This document shows, piece by piece, positions 1 through 13,964 of a stretch of DNA of 64,000 nt. The notes beneath the pieces were generated by a model that was not told where the DNA came from, ran no database searches, and saw only the letters and a list, made by a program, of their open reading frames with translations. Every line of letters starts with the position of its first letter. Position 1 is the first letter of the stretch. The position numbers and the translations under genes were made by a program. The stretch comes from Paraphysomonas bandaiensis (Eukaryota; Chrysophyceae): assembly GCA_965644295.1 (NCBI GenBank), contig CBFFRP010000242.1, forward strand, positions 170,401 through 234,400, given 5' to 3'.

Positions 1-3000
1 CGTAATTCCCAGCAATAGGAATAGTGTAGTGTACAGTGTATGTACCATCACCATGGTCGTCAACATTTCCGATGTATTGAATTTCAGGATTGCTTATAAG
101 AGTAAAAATCGCACGGAAGTCATCACCGCCAATAATTTGGTTGTTACCATACGCATCTTTTGCTTGAATATAAAAATATCCGAATTCGCCAGTGACCGCC
201 TCCAAAAGGTAATCCATTTGCTCGAATGACGGACTCTCAACTTCAGAAAGTGAAGGCACAGTTGGACCAGGATTAACAGTAAGATGGAACGGAGAGCACT
301 TATTGTCTTCACCCCGACCACAATATATGTCGCGCCCACCCATTTGAACAAAAATCTGGTAAGGACCAGAGGCTAATGGTAGGTATGAAGCCTTAAACAA
401 ACCTCCACCCATGTAATCTAAGTCCGCATAGTACACGGTGTTGCCAGCAGCGGCGCCATCGATTCTCACAGACAATAGATCAGCAGGATCTACCTCTTCA
501 AAGTCAGTAGTTTTATTGTTTCCCTTCGAATCTTTAGTTTGAATGAAGAAATGGGTTGGAGTACCAGTAATTGCGAGTGCAAGTGAATCACCGTAAGCGT
601 CAGTATATGGATACTCTGCAGCACCAGGAACAACAGTTGTACCAAAAGGGCTTCCAGAAATATCACTGGCATAGTAAAACTGGGATGCAGGAATTACTTG
701 TTTTCGAATGGTTGTCGACGAATAGCTTAACTGAATAGACGCAGCACCTGTGATTTCACGATACTCGATTGCGATATCGTAGTAAGTACCCATCTCAAGG
801 TCAAGCATTACTCTGTTTTCAACACAACAAGCATCCCACATATCAATAACTAATTCGTGATCGATATAGAGTCTGGCGCCGTCATCGGCATACAAATAGA
901 AAGACACAACTTCTGACTTAGGCACACGAATTTTTCCAGCCCATTTAATGCTAACATAGTCGTATGAGTCGTGGGTTAATAGTCCAGTTGACCAATCAAA
1001 ATTTATGACTGGGTCTATACGTTCGATACTTGGTTGCCCATAGAACCATTGGTTATCAAAGTACGACGCCGCCAAACCTCCACTTAGGAGCTGTACAACC
1101 TTAACATCATACTTTCCAGGGATATCAACGATGTATTGGCCGGTATAATCAGGGTTTCCTGGAATCTTTTCCATTGCTGCTAAACGGGGATTCGATCCCG
1201 TCAACGTATCTCCATTGCCCGCAACAATTTCTTCAACATACACGGACGCATCAGATCCTAGCAGACGCTCTGCAGATACCCCTAAATTCTCAGTATCGCC
1301 AATCAGTGACCTGTACGTTATGAGCCACGAAAATCGTCCGTTTGAGTATCCAGTTCGGCTGACTTCCACATCACCAACAGAAGGCAACGATTCCAAGGCC
1401 GAGTCCAATTCTTCTGCCGTGCTATCGTACGGAACAGCGACAGTATCGTTACCAAAGTATAATATGATATCGCCATATAATGGAGTCGGGGCGCCACCTT
1501 CAGTCCACAATCTCTGGATCTCATATCTGTAATCACTAGGTTCCATCATCCGAAGATTTCCTACATTCTGAGTAAAAGTAACTGTCCACTTGAATCCATT
1601 GCCTTGATTTTCTCTGGAAACCTGAACACGACCAACACCAGAAAGATCTTCAAGAGCGTCCTTCATGCTGGCAGCACTGGCATCGAAATCAATATCAGCT
1701 GTGTACTCATCCTCAAAGAATATAGTAAAAGTTCCGTAAATTGGACTCACTCCTTTTATAGCTTCAACAACTGTTACATTTGCCCCTGTCGTGGAATCAA
1801 TAACCATATGGTTGACGTCACCAACGGGAGAGGTGAACCGAACGGTATAGGAAACAACTGTATCCCCGCCATACAGCAATTCAGCGGACTTGGATACATC
1901 AGCCAACACAGGAGCTCCATCAGGACCGATTAAATTATTGATAGCACCGGCTACATCCTCGGCAGACGCATTGTAAGGCAAGTACGTAGTATTCTCTAAA
2001 GAACTGAACAAGTTGATACTAAATTCCCCACTTGTGTCGTATGAAATAGTAATAATTTGCTCCTCATTAACAAACTCCTCATCTGCAGCAACAGTAATGG
2101 TCTGCACTTCGGTGACACCTTTCTGTACCTCGCTAATAAGGACACGATCATTTAATGTCGACATATCCGGGACATCACCAAGGTTCGCAACGAAAGTGAT
2201 CATAAACAAAGTTCCATCGTCAGTTTCCTCTTTGGAAACATCAACACTGTCAACATTAGGTAGACTTTCAACAGCAACCTGAACAAGGTACGCAGTGGAA
2301 GTAGAGTTGAACGCAAGTGTCTCGTATTCAAGGGTTGATTCAGGAGTAAGGTAGTCAAGTAAAAACAAAGAAGCGTTCTCTGAGTTTCCGGAAGGGAAGA
2401 ACACACTCACGACTTCATAAACCACCGGGTTATATGTAGCCACCCCTTGATCACGGTACCATTCGCCATTGCTGTATGTCTCAGTGAAAAATTGGTCCAA
2501 CCCAGCAAATCCAGCAGCTGTAGACACCTCTCGCAATACTGAACCGGAAGCTTTCTTTGGCTCAATAGTAAATTGATTGCGGTTGCCTTTCAAAAACTCT
2601 GACACACTGACATTGCAATTAGCATTGAGTGAGAGCGGAACGATATCAGCTACGTCACCAGAGTCGAAAATGGTTACACGCCAGTACGTTATGTCTTGGG
2701 AGGCATTGACATCAACAGTGCGCTGCACATCAACTGCACCCATCATCAAGCTATTGACGAGCACAGCTTCGAACTCGTTAGCCGTATAGTTGTTCCAAAC
2801 AGTGGCCCAATTATCTGATCCCCAGTACAGACGAAAGACAGCATCGCTACAGCCAACAGCTGTGATAATCTGCTGCTCGTCAACATCATCCGTAATGCCA
2901 ATAGTTAATGAGGAGCCAGACGCCGTTGTGTAGGCCGCACTTGAACCAGAGGTTGCTATCACGGTTGGAGAAGCTCCACTGAGAACACCATCACCGAGTG

Positions 3001-6000
3001 CATTAAGGGGTGCCACCTTAAAGGAGTAAGACATATCCGGCACAAGGTGAGTTATGGTGGCTGCTCTTACATCCGGAATACCAGTGCCATCATAAACAAG
3101 GACAGCATCAGAACCTGCCTGCTCCTCCGTAACCCTGATGGAAACGTGGGAGCTAAGAGGAGTAAGACGACCGGGGGTAGCATATAGCATTGGTAAATCA
3201 CCAGCAGCAGCGTCAAACGTGATAATCCACTGATAGGCACCTCTATCCTCACCATTGATCAGATTCTCTACTCGCTCAACAGTAACATACCAAATACCAG
3301 GAAGATCTTCCAGACTGACTTTCATTTCTTCGGCACTAACATTATATGGCATATCAATAGTCATGGCACCATTGTAGGATAGAGTGAATGATCCGCGGAT
3401 AGGACTTGTGAGCTTCTGCAGTACTTGCACAGATGCCACAACTGGGTGGTCAGGATCAGCAGCAAAAGCACCATTCGAATTTTCAAGATTAGAAATGTCA
3501 ATTACAATTAAATCCAGTTCTTCAGAAAACATGCCGAAATCGATTGTCCAAGACCGAGTTAGAGAGCCACCTTCAGTCTCAACGATAACTGAAACGTTTG
3601 CGTCATCAAAGCCAGCAGAACTCAGCACAGATTCCACTGCGAGCGCAACTTCCGCCTGTGTTGCCACATAAGACAAGTCTTCTGAAGGTATTCCAAACAA
3701 AGAAAGGGTAAAATATCCACTGGTTGCGTTTGTCACAGTAACCTTTTGAATTTCAGCGACTCGTTCGTCCACAGAGGTTGTGACCATTTGAATTTCTTTA
3801 TGCACTGGGTTTGGATTGGCAAGGGTGTTGAGACCAACGCCGGGAAACATATACACTTTGTAACCAGTAATTGGAGTACCACCAGTGCTGTTGTAGGCAG
3901 GCATCGGCCAATTCAGACTAATTTCACTAGCTTCGATGGAAGTCATACGCGGTTGGACATGTTGGTAGGTGTTATTAGCGAAAGCATCAACGCCTGCAAC
4001 AATACCTGCCACAACAGACAAAATTGGACTACTCGCCGAACGACCAATTGCGTTGACAGCGACAACGTAGAATCTATATATATCGCCCTCGTTTAGGCCG
4101 CCAACGGTGTACTCCATGACCAGGTCTCCAGATGCTTCGTCGACGATAGGAATAAGAGTTGAAAGAGAAACTTCAGTGTATGTGCTGCTCCCAGGTTGAG
4201 AGTAGTAAAGTAAGTAACGTGTGATCTCCGATCCCCCGTTATCAACTGGCGCTAGCCACCGAACTGTAATCGCTGTATCCCCATATACTTGGGATCCAAT
4301 ATTCGATTTCGCATGACGGTATGGCATCGGCGGGGCGAGCGGTACACGAGGGCTTCGAACTGCGAAGACGGCCGGTTCACTGAATGCACCATAACAAGCT
4401 TTGGTATTGTCGGTGGCTTTGCAGTAGTTCATTGCTCGCACAAAAAACTGGTAGCTTTTTCCCGGTTCAACACCAAGTGAGGTCGATGCTTTAATGACAA
4501 ATGACGTAGTGGGGTTATCTGTACCGTCAAACACTAAACGACGATTACCGCTTGCCCAGTCGTCCATCCAGAGCTCAAACCCCATCACAGTCGCGCCTCC
4601 ATTCTCTCTCGGATAATCCCACTCGACTTCGATAGAAGTAGCTGTACTTTCAACTAGGCGAACACGTGGCGGAGCTCCAGGCGGATTGTTCGTGGGAATC
4701 TCGAACTCAGGAGTAGTCAGAGCAGAAAACCCATAGCCTTGCAAATTGTGTGCAAAGACACGAACGTAGTACGCATTCCCAGATATCAAGTTATCCATGG
4801 TGTACACATATGGTGCAGATCCTGACAGATCAGTGACAATATCTTGACATAGACCACTGGCACTACCCTCACAGACATCAGGCCCGACACCTCGCAGAAT
4901 TTGCTCAGTGGCAAGCATATCTGCAGTACTTGTGTTGTACCCTGTGATTCCTAATTCAGGTACATCACCAACAGCACACACATCAACACCATCCACAATT
5001 TTGCAGCCGTCGAATGTGATAAGCCATATATACCCATTTTGCTTTTTTGTTCTAGCTACTGACACTGTCCCAATAGAATTTAATTCATTTAAAAACTTTT
5101 CCATTTCACTGGCCGACGCATCGACTGGAATGGCATCGGTTACTTCACTGAATGTTCCATTAGAGTACGAGAGCGTAAAATCACCATCCAGAAGAACCGA
5201 TCCAACCTCTACCTCGGTAACATTGACAAAAGTTGAATTACCAAGTAAGTTTGTAGTGTCTGGAGTTAACATTTCCAAGTCACCAGCACCAACTGGGAAC
5301 GCACCGGGCATTGAATTGAAGGTAACGCTCCATGAGTATTCATTTTGCACAGATGGGCCAGTTCTTGATACAGTAACAGTTCCAATGTTGGGAAGAGCTT
5401 CCAAGCGGGTCTTCAGTACGGTTTCGGCTACATTATAATCAATAGGATCCGTGGTATGACCGCGGAAGGTTAATGCAAAAGTACCAGTGATTTCATTTCC
5501 CCGTACAGATCCCTCGGGAGCAGACCCTCGGTCAGTAAGAGATTCCATACCATTCGTCAGAACAGAGATTGTGACATCTGTACCTGTCAGACGATTAAAA
5601 TAACTCTCAACCTTGAGATCTTCTACATCGCCCCCTAGATCAGCATGTGAAAATGTTACGCGCCACTGAACGTCGTGAGCACTAACAAGATCAGATGAGT
5701 CAACGAGCTCAACAGTAACACCATTAGAAGGAATGGTATCGAGGGCAATCAGAGCTTCCTCGAGCTCAGCAGCTGTTGCTGTACCAGAAATATCCTCAGA
5801 AACAGAACCACGGAAAGAAAGACGGAAATATCCACCGATTCCAGCATCGCCAGCTGTAGACTCCGTTATATCAATTCGGCGAAGGCCTTGTAGATTATTG
5901 GTGTAACCATTCATGAGAGGTAAATCACCAGACATATCCACGACATCATCAAACGACACTTCGAATCCACTACCAGCGGGGTAGTCGGCATCAAGGAAGC

Positions 6001-9000
6001 AGGCAGTAGTAATTCCATTAATATATGTGACGGTCACACTGTTGATGATTGCGATATCCTGAAGGGCCCTCTTAACATCATCGGCTGTGGCACTCGCCAA
6101 AATGGTAGACGAATAGTAGCCGTTGAACTCTAATCTGAAACTACCTCCAGTGGCATCGCACTTGATATGTTGTACTTCTGTGGCACTAGTACCCCCAAAT
6201 CCAGTAGAAATGTAAACCAGCTGAATTTCAGGAATCACTTCAGTTGAAGACGTTATCACCTGTACTTCATTAACTACAGAACTGAGAACACTGACTTGTT
6301 GGATTTCTTGAGCAAAGGCCGCACTACCATATTCAACTCTATAGAAGGTAACATCATCCCCACCATCGAGAAGCGGCGGACTAAAGGCAACCTCCATCGA
6401 GGTTCCGTCTATCACTTCAAGTGTGGGGTCAGTGGGACGACCAGGACGCTGGGGTTCCGGAATAGCGTAAGGCACATCAGCAAAGGCGAATGGACCCTGA
6501 CCAACTGAGTTGATAGCTGATACACGGAAGTAATATGCGATGCCTTCTTCAAGATCACTTACAGTCAAAGACAGGTCACTCAAATCCGTAACTATTGCGC
6601 TTCCTAATGGAAGACCATTACTGAGGTCCAGACTATCGAATGGCGGTGCAACACCAACACGATCCACGGCAACAACACCAGATGCCACGGTTCCAGTCAA
6701 GTCTAAACCATCCAAGACAATCATATCGACGTCACCTAACTCAGTGAGAAATGTAACAGTCCAGGTAAACCCACCATTTTCATCAGCCATCGATCGCTCA
6801 ACTACGACATCTCCTATGGTATCCAACGCCTCCAACGCTCTTTCAACCTGTCTAGCACTCGAATCAAATGGAATATAAATCGACCGATCGTTACGGAAGG
6901 ACAACGCAAAATAACCACCAAGAGCCTCGCTGGTGCTCGCACGTACTTGCGAAGTTGAGATGGTGACATAATCTCCCACATTGGTGTTATTTTCATCAAC
7001 GACATATGCATCAAGTAATGGAAGTTCTCCGGCGTTAGTATCAAAAGTTACAGTCCACACACATTCACCGTTAGCAGACATATCACTGGCTGACACAGTT
7101 ACAGTTCCAACTGTATCAAGTAGTTCGAGCTGAGCTTTGATGGCATCTTTCTCACCATTCACTAATGTCCCTGTCGAAACAGTATCGTGTCCCGCAACAG
7201 ATGAGGTACCTATGCTTCCTGTAGAATCGGTAACAGTATTCTTGGACTGCACAGTTAGCTGTTGGAGATCTCCTATGGTGCTGATGAAATCGACAGTCCA
7301 AATGCACCCCTGTGTTATGCCTGTAGTAACAGATGTCACTAAAACATCATCAAAATAAGATAGTAACTCCAGTTCATCTTCAATACTAGCCGCAGCCAAG
7401 GTGCAATCACCATTAGCGCTTGGGTTTGCTTCAATCCAACCAGTAACCTCATCCACATACTTCAATCGAAAAGTGAGGTACTGTGATACTTCGTAATCAC
7501 CACCGGAAGTTGTAGTGTCAATGGTTGAGGAAGTGATGGTTTGAACTTCAGTCACCGCAGATACACAGCTTGAATTAGATGGCAGAAGAGGAATGGTTGA
7601 GGTGTTGTGCTCTCCGTAGTTCAGGAAAAAAGAAGTTGTTTCATTAATATGAGAGGATGCTGACACCGTTATTCTCTGAATTTCCTTCCAAGTACCCTTT
7701 CGTACTTCAACAACATCAACGCGGGAATTCAGACCATTCAAATTCGAAGTGTCGGAACTAAATGCAGAGAGGTCCCCTTCATGAGTGCGGTTGTAGTCAG
7801 CAAGAAACTCAACTGTCCAAGTGTAGGCGAGTTCACCATCTGGTCCACTGCGAGAGACTGATATAGTTCCCGTGGGTATGGTATCAAGATCCTCCAGAAA
7901 AGCCTTCATGTCGGAGGCGGTAGTATTGAAGGGGATGTCCTCGGTTGTGAGCCCGTTGTATGTAAGAGTAAACGATCCAGAAAGTTCATTACCATCTACA
8001 GAAGTAATGTTAACTCCAGGCACCCCACCAGTTGACGTGACAGTTAACCCACTGTAATCTGCTGTGAGCATCTCTACATCACCATCGTTCATATCGGATG
8101 TGAATTCAATCGTCCACTCGTACCCATGCTGATTGTCGACAGCTGACCGAGTTACCTCCACAGACCCGATAGTGCTCAGTGCCTCCAGTTTCTCTCTCAT
8201 CTCTGCCTCAGATGCGTCGTAGTCAATATCACCTGTGGTCTTTTCCTCAAAGGTCAAGCGAAACGTTCCTCCAAGAATATTTCCATCTGTGACCGTTTTG
8301 ACCTGGGCATCGGCGGACCCAAACGGCGTGAGCTGCGCGGTATGAACACGCATCTGAGGTACATCGCCCATGGAAAGGGGAAATACCACTACATACTCAT
8401 ACTCAGTCGAGTCGATAATATTATGAGTAACCTCAACATTCCCAAAAGGAGCAACGTTGTTTAGCTCATTAATGATATCCTCAACAGATTCACGAGAACC
8501 AGAGGCTGGGTAATTGACCTCTATGTACCCTGAATATTGTAGACTGCCACCAGTTGCAGTGGTATCGAGTTCAAGGAAAAAGTAGCCATTGGTAGCATCA
8601 GTAACTGTGATAACTTGAACCTCATTAACTGGGGTGGCAAAAGTCTTCACAACTTGAACTTCGTTGACATCATCAGCATAAGTAGAAATTGATTGAATTT
8701 CGTTAGGTCCAATGTAGTTGGATGTCGTAATGGTTTGAATTTCCGAGGAACCAGGGTCCGTATCCCACTCAACCTATTAAAAAATTAGCCATTTAATTCA
8801 TAATGATGACCTTGTTATACCTTGTAGCTATGAATGGCAGAACCTCCGTCAGAGAAAGGAGAATTGAACTCAGTGAGGATGGAATCGCCACTGATAACAG
8901 TCAGGTCCAAGAACGGAGCAGATGGTACATCTAATTAAAGCAAATTTACGACTATAAATAAAAATCACAAGGTGTACCTAAACTGTTGATGATAGTTGCT

Positions 9001-9035
9001 GTCGCCAAACACAGCCATGAGGCAATACGAAACAT
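1..9035 (-). CDS. Giant secreted FN3/PA14/filamin-repeat protein, 5' part (runs off left edge)
   Basis: Exons 8978-9035, 8821-8930 and 1-8773 splice with two 47-nt GT-AG introns (8931-8977, 8774-8820) into one frame. That frame stays open to the window edge, about 2,980 residues. The start at 9035 gives a short hydrophobic signal peptide (MFRIASWLCLATATIINSL). Order from the N-terminus: an FN3-like domain (8930-8640); a long array of roughly 100-residue modules with recurring phrases such as 'LESLPxVGxVxVSR' and 'WTVTF'; an FN3 near 6560-6300; more modules; about four FN3 units (4900-3830); modules again; a PA14-like domain (about 1080-730); and filamin/Ig-like repeats (about 690-1). Such proteins usually act at the cell surface or in the matrix. 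The exact role and the C-terminus (membrane anchor or not) are unknown. The domain calls are family resemblance by eye; the open frame and splicing are read directly. Confidence 0.85.
8978..9035 (-). other. Signal-peptide exon of the giant ectoprotein
   Basis: A 58-nt first exon encodes the initiator Met and a hydrophobic leader. It ends in phase 1, and the next exon (8821-8930) completes an Asp codon and begins the first FN3 domain. Two consecutive 47-nt introns follow, in contrast with the intron-free 8.7-kb exon downstream. The leader implies entry into the secretory pathway. Confidence 0.75.
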
Positions 9036-10890
9036 TGACGGCCTTGCAAAGGAAATGTTAATAAACAAGTAATTAAACCAGTAGTAATTACATTCCGCCG
9101 AAAACACACAATCGTTAATCAAGATGATATTCGATGTGGAATATTAATGATGGTTTCAATCCACTTCGAAGTGTAAATATAATTTAAAGGCCCACGTCAA
9201 TGTTGCATGCAAATTACATACGCCAGCGGATTTGCAACGACCTTTTGCTATGAATACATCTGCATCACAAACGACGGATAAAACGGATTTCACAATCTGA
9301 GAGTATCTTGAACGGACACTGTACGATATGACAAAAGTAGTCCAGTTCCGTTGAAAGAGGAGGAGTTTGATGTTACTATTTTGTCGTTTTTTTGTGTTTT
9401 TTGTGCTGCATATATTCTGTATGTATAGCCTTGTACGATTGTTCCTACTTTGGACGACTGCAGAGCGTGAACTGGTTCGAGTTCGTATCTAGATATGGGA
9501 AGAAAACATCCCCAAATGACTTAATGAGAATTATTGGATAGAATGTGACTCCTCATTTTTAATAACTCACTCACTTATTTTACTTTAAAGTGTTCTATTC
9601 GTCAGTAAATAATGGAGGGTGAAACGAATAGTAGGGCTGGCAACAGTGTTGTATCACCCTCTGGCCTGAGAGATACAATGGACAATCTAAATAAACGAGG
9701 TGCACCCTATAGCGCGGATGATTTTCTGCGGGGTACTACCGCGAAAGCGTGCTATGGTTGTGATGTAATCCAGATATCCAAACTGGTGAAACGTAGGGAC
9801 TCAAGGACTTCTGCTCCAGCCCTGTAGTTGTGATATCGGCGGTATCACAACTTCTTGGTCAATCTATAATGTTATTCTACGACATTATATTATACCTTTG
9901 TATAATAGCTAATGGCTATATTATCTAAGTTAATGTAGACGTAGTGTAACGCTTAGATCCTGTCCTGCTGCTGTGTGTAAGTGATAATAAAAACTATACA
10001 ATAGGAATTGCGTCTGCGTTGCTACAATCTGCGACGATGGTATGTAGCGACAATATAGAATATAGTACGCTTATCACGTTTCCGAATATGATGAATTCCC
10101 TTCCACAACTGAATTTCTACCAAGCCGTTGTTGACTTATCGAGAACAATAGCATTTCATACTGAGCAACGAAAGGACCACTTGTATCCCATCACTCCTGA
10201 GAATTCGAGAATATCTTGCGACCAAGTCCGGTGAAGTTCCACTACCTTCGTCATCTCATGGACCCCACAACGACGCCATCAGAAAACCAGCACTGCATCA
10301 AAGCACTATGTTCTTATCCCCATTTAGTCTCAAAAAAATCTATTTTTGACCTGATTTTGTCTCAACAGGGCGCTCATATTAGCACCAGGCAAATATAGAC
10401 ATTCAACTTCTATATTCGGTTCAACAGAAGTTCACTTCTATCTTTATTATGATATTGACAGCCGTATGTATGTGATATCATTATTGTTTATAGTTTATAG
10501 TACACTATTATAGAGAAACCACAATCATGAGCCTAATATCAAGAGCAGATCATCTAACACTCCAAGTTATATACTGCTCTTGAAGATCATAATGAGGTCA
10601 GTGCAAGTGATCCGTCTTCATATCCATGACTTCGAAACAACTTCAAGAATACTACAGGATCGTTTAAGTACCATATCTGATGCTATATAGGTGGTTAGGA
10701 GCAGTGGCACCCAGTTCTTTCAGGGTTTGGGCCATATCGTGCTTCTCAGGATATTGTGTGCCTCATATCATACACACATCTTTCGACCAGGTGCACTTGC
10801 AGAGGATAAGCCTGCTGTATATAAATGTGATGATGATGGTACCTAGTAGGTAGTGAACGTGTGATTATAAATAATAGGCGTGTTAGAGTC
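9036..10890. other. Gene-poor spacer upstream of the giant gene
   Basis: This AT-rich stretch holds only short open frames (for example 9612-9827) with no recognisable motif, and I call no gene in it. It presumably includes the promoter of the giant gene near 9036-9300. The only structured element I see is the hairpin at 9826-9852. Confidence 0.5.
9826..9852. repeat. Perfect 10-bp inverted repeat with 7-nt loop
   Basis: AGTTGTGATA (9826-9835) is followed by a 7-nt loop and its exact reverse complement TATCACAACT (9843-9852). It sits in gene-free DNA with no T-run after it, so a bacterial-style terminator does not apply. It may be the end of a decayed foldback element or a chance hairpin. Confidence 0.6.
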
Positions 10891-11132
10891 AGCCCGGATG
10901 CTTGACTTCAGCAGGAAACCCAATACCCCTGATGCAATCGAGGTGGACCCATTCCCGGATACTTGCTTATTCGTCAAGGCCCAAAGACGTCTACACAAGT
11001 GACACTTATTAGTGTTTCTTGTACCACACAAGCATATGGCTATGAGTGGGCAGAAAATTATCTGCAGATTATAATGAAAAAGGTCCCCGGTACTTTTCAC
11101 CACGAAAAGGTACGAGTCCGACTTTGTTGAGG
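10891..11132 (+). repeat. Dispersed repeat family, copy A
   Basis: This block, beginning 'agcccggatgcttgacttca' and ending near 'gagtccgactttgttgagg', is clearly similar to 50133-50335 (+) and to the reverse complement of 49383-49591. Near its right end is GGTACGAGTCC, one mismatch from the RNA polymerase III B-box consensus GGTTCGANNCC. That suggests a tRNA-derived SINE, but no A box or poly-A tail is obvious. Shared stretches such as 'cagaaaattatctgcaga' make common ancestry secure; the class is inference. Confidence 0.7.
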
Positions 11133-12140
11133 TATATTTTACCTGGACGGTAGACTTCTATATATCTCTATTTTTTCTGAGCTATGTTGCATTGTTTTAA
11201 CCTCTACGTAACTATATGCGAGGACATGTTATGACTTCTCCAACCCGTTTGAATCAAATATTATTTTGACGAGAACGAGGCGGATCATAATTTACAGTGA
11301 GCCTATTCAACCATTCTGACTATAGACTTTATGATTATATTTTTATTATTAGATAAAAACACGGCATCAGGACATACTATTAGATCGAAATTCTGAGCCA
11401 AAACGTCACTATTTAATTCAAATCCTGTGAATCACCATTGAGAATGCTGTCTGTACTCTTTTATTAGTTCTCACTCAAAACCTCATCATAAAGTGCTTTG
11501 AAATATGGCCCCACTTTCAATACAAAAATTTTGCCTGACATTGCATTCCTTTGGAACTACATCGTGCTTACCAATTTCTGGTGTTGTGAGCGGAGTACGA
11601 CAACGGAATCACACAAGCTCTAATGGTTAGCATCTCTCACATCTCTGAAACTGTAATAACACATAACTGCCTTTTACTGTAGTGGTCACAGGCTGGACTG
11701 CTACAGGAATCTTGAAAAATTCCAAGGAAAAGTTCAGAGAAGCATCTCACGGAACACGAGAAGCAGCAGTACAACAATTACTGACTTTACATGGGCGTGT
11801 ACACTTATCTTTCCGCCTGATTGTTTATTATCATTTGTAATTTTAAAATCGCCGCTTAAATAACCTTAACCCTAAAAATGTGCATTCAATTTCAAAGAGA
11901 CTCTTCACCTCAGGGTCTGGTAACCGTTAATGGTAATGCCATTAAAATTGCCGGGAACTGGACTACCATTAATGGTTACCAGGCCCTGCTTCACCTAACC
12001 TGAGAACCTAATACACAATGCTAAATTTAAATCGTCTAAACGTGCCTTCAGAAGTCATACATGGAACAGTTCAATATTATTCAAGTACAATAGCATCATT
12101 CTACTCGGACTAGTATCTACTTTTCAATGCTCTTCAAACT
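11133..12140. other. Gene-free spacer before DBR1
   Basis: AT-rich DNA with no supported gene. It contains the 78-bp MITE at 11911-11988. The last 150 bp is the likely 3' flank and polyadenylation region of DBR1, which ends at 12141 on the minus strand. Confidence 0.5.
11911..11988. mobile_element. 78-bp hAT-type MITE with perfect 8-bp target duplication
   Basis: The ends are 25-bp inverted repeats with two mismatches, starting CAGGG at 11911 and ending CCCTG at 11988. They are flanked by identical CTTCACCT at 11903-11910 and 11989-11996. CAGGG ends and an 8-bp duplication are typical of the hAT superfamily. At 78 bp it cannot code and must rely on a transposase elsewhere. A fragment of the same family lies at 50638-50678. 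Confidence 0.88.
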
Positions 12141-13964
12141 TTAAACATCATCGATATCTATCGCGTTATCATCTACAACCCTAAGCTGTTGAAAAGACGA
12201 AGTGTTGCTACCCTCCACCGGAGGAAAATTAGAGGAAAACTGTTGATCATTCTCAAAATCTATCACATCGTGTGGATACGATGAGTTTAGTGGTGGAGGT
12301 GACTGTCGTTGATTGCGAATTGTCCAAGACGGAGGAGGCATAGGAGGGGGAGGAGGATTCATGCCTGCATGATATGGCACAGAAGGGGGTGGCGCCGATG
12401 GAGGGGGTGGATTACTATATCCCCTAGCAACAGGATGGGCTGAGTATTCGCCATGAGTATTGGACTGATTTTGTATATGCTGATCACAAGGGCGGGTCCA
12501 GATATGATTTAGGCCAAGTGCAGATAAAAATTTATCCGTCTGAGGGTTTCCTTCAGAATGAAGTTGCCTGCCGTAAGGTAGGTCGCATGTATTGATATTA
12601 GGCACTCTCATACTCCCATAAGCCCTTCGTATCATGTCTGAGGCTTCGCTGATTTCCTGTAAGTAACAATGTCATATTGATGTGTACGCGACAACAAGTG
12701 CTTCCAACCGATTGCGTGACAGCTTCTACAACGGCAGGCATTTGCACTGGTCCATTAGAAGTGCAGAGCAGAGAGTGGGTCTTACGGAGAATGGCAACCC
12801 ACTGCGGGTCGTGCTGAATGAAATTCCCATCATTCGGTGCAGTGCGGGTCTTGACAACTTTCATTATCTGGAGAAAGTCTCTGTAAATAACCACACTACA
12901 AGTTACGACATAAAACACAAATCCAAAGTGTCCGCACCTCCCAGGAAGCACTTTATCAAGAGCAAGAAAACGAGTGCTTGTGGGTTTTAAGGCTTCTGCA
13001 GGGCGTGATATATTGTCAGTACCTTGTACATTACCCTTGACATCAGAGACTCCTGAGGAATCCTCGGTCAACAACTGTTCGTGTGAATAAATAGCTGCGA
13101 ACTTGACGTGCAAGTGAGCCGAAAACCACAGTGATGGTCGGAGGCCGCGTAATAAGTGCATAAGGGGAGGACTGCCCATCGAACCTGAATCCATTTCATC
13201 TCTGAAATATGGCTTTCGCTGTAGCAGTCTCTCTTTGTCACCGTATTCCCATATATCCGTCGGCCAATCATGCGAGAGAAATATGTCTACACGGCCAGTA
13301 ATTTGTGCCATGCGAAATATTTCCAGCTCTCTTTGGTGATAGATGCTGCGAAGCGTGTCTGGCGTGTACGGCGGTAGCTCAAAGTGGCCAATACGATAAT
13401 GACGTTGGTTAAATATGCCAGAGATGCCAGCAATGCGAACACCTCCAAACCATACCACACCTAAAAGTCACGATTAACAAAACTTACCTAATTGTGCATA
13501 CAATGCACCTTGACGGTTTTACCTGCAAATCCCATGAAATATATATTCGGGGCAACGTAACCTCCGTAGTACAAGCTATGCAAGATATTGGAAGCCTCGT
13601 GATTACCACCAATAAATATCGTCGGTACATATGCCACTTTCTCTCCAGTAACATACTGATGAAATGTATTCTACAACAAAACCCATTGTAAAAAATAACA
13701 CTGCTATTCCAGCACACATATACCAACTTCCGATACTTCTGAGGAACAGCAACACACTGCAAGTCTGTGTTGGTCCGCACGCACTCGAAGTCACCACATA
13801 CAAGCAAGAGATCAACTTTCGGCCCGCCTCTCTTTTCAGCCTCGCGTATGGTATCATATATGATATCCAGCTCCCCTGAAAATAATCCATAAGGGTAAGT
13901 GAATGACCGATATGGCTCCAATACCATGGCAGCAACCTTCCACTGCAATATTTAAATATTCCAT
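12141..13964 (-). CDS. DBR1: RNA lariat debranching enzyme DBR1, six exons
   Basis: Cleaves the 2'-5' branch of excised intron lariats, in the nucleus. Exons 13925-13964, 13724-13875, 13523-13670, 12938-13460, 12709-12880 and 12141-12656 splice in frame into 516 residues. The five introns are 49-62 nt. The start at 13964 gives [17 protein letters not shown], matching the conserved N-terminus with its first metal-binding residues. Later motifs are CGDF, GGNHEAS, SHDWP and SAHLHVKF, the metallophosphoesterase ligands. LALDK...LPGRDFLQI and a C-terminal '[13 protein letters not shown]' segment also match the family. A proline-rich stretch (about 12310-12420) and an acidic tail follow. All catalytic motifs are intact, so it should be active. 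It is head-to-head with the propeller gene, with 321 bp between the two start codons. Confidence 0.95.

Noticed and set aside
9632-9824. hAT-like element bounded by AGGGCTGG and CCAGCCCT
   Set aside because: Inverted similarity ends after 8 bp and the flanks show no target duplication.
12598-13458. A 286-residue minus-strand frame as a stand-alone protein
   Set aside because: It reads through two introns of DBR1. The spliced product aligns with the family and the read-through tails do not.
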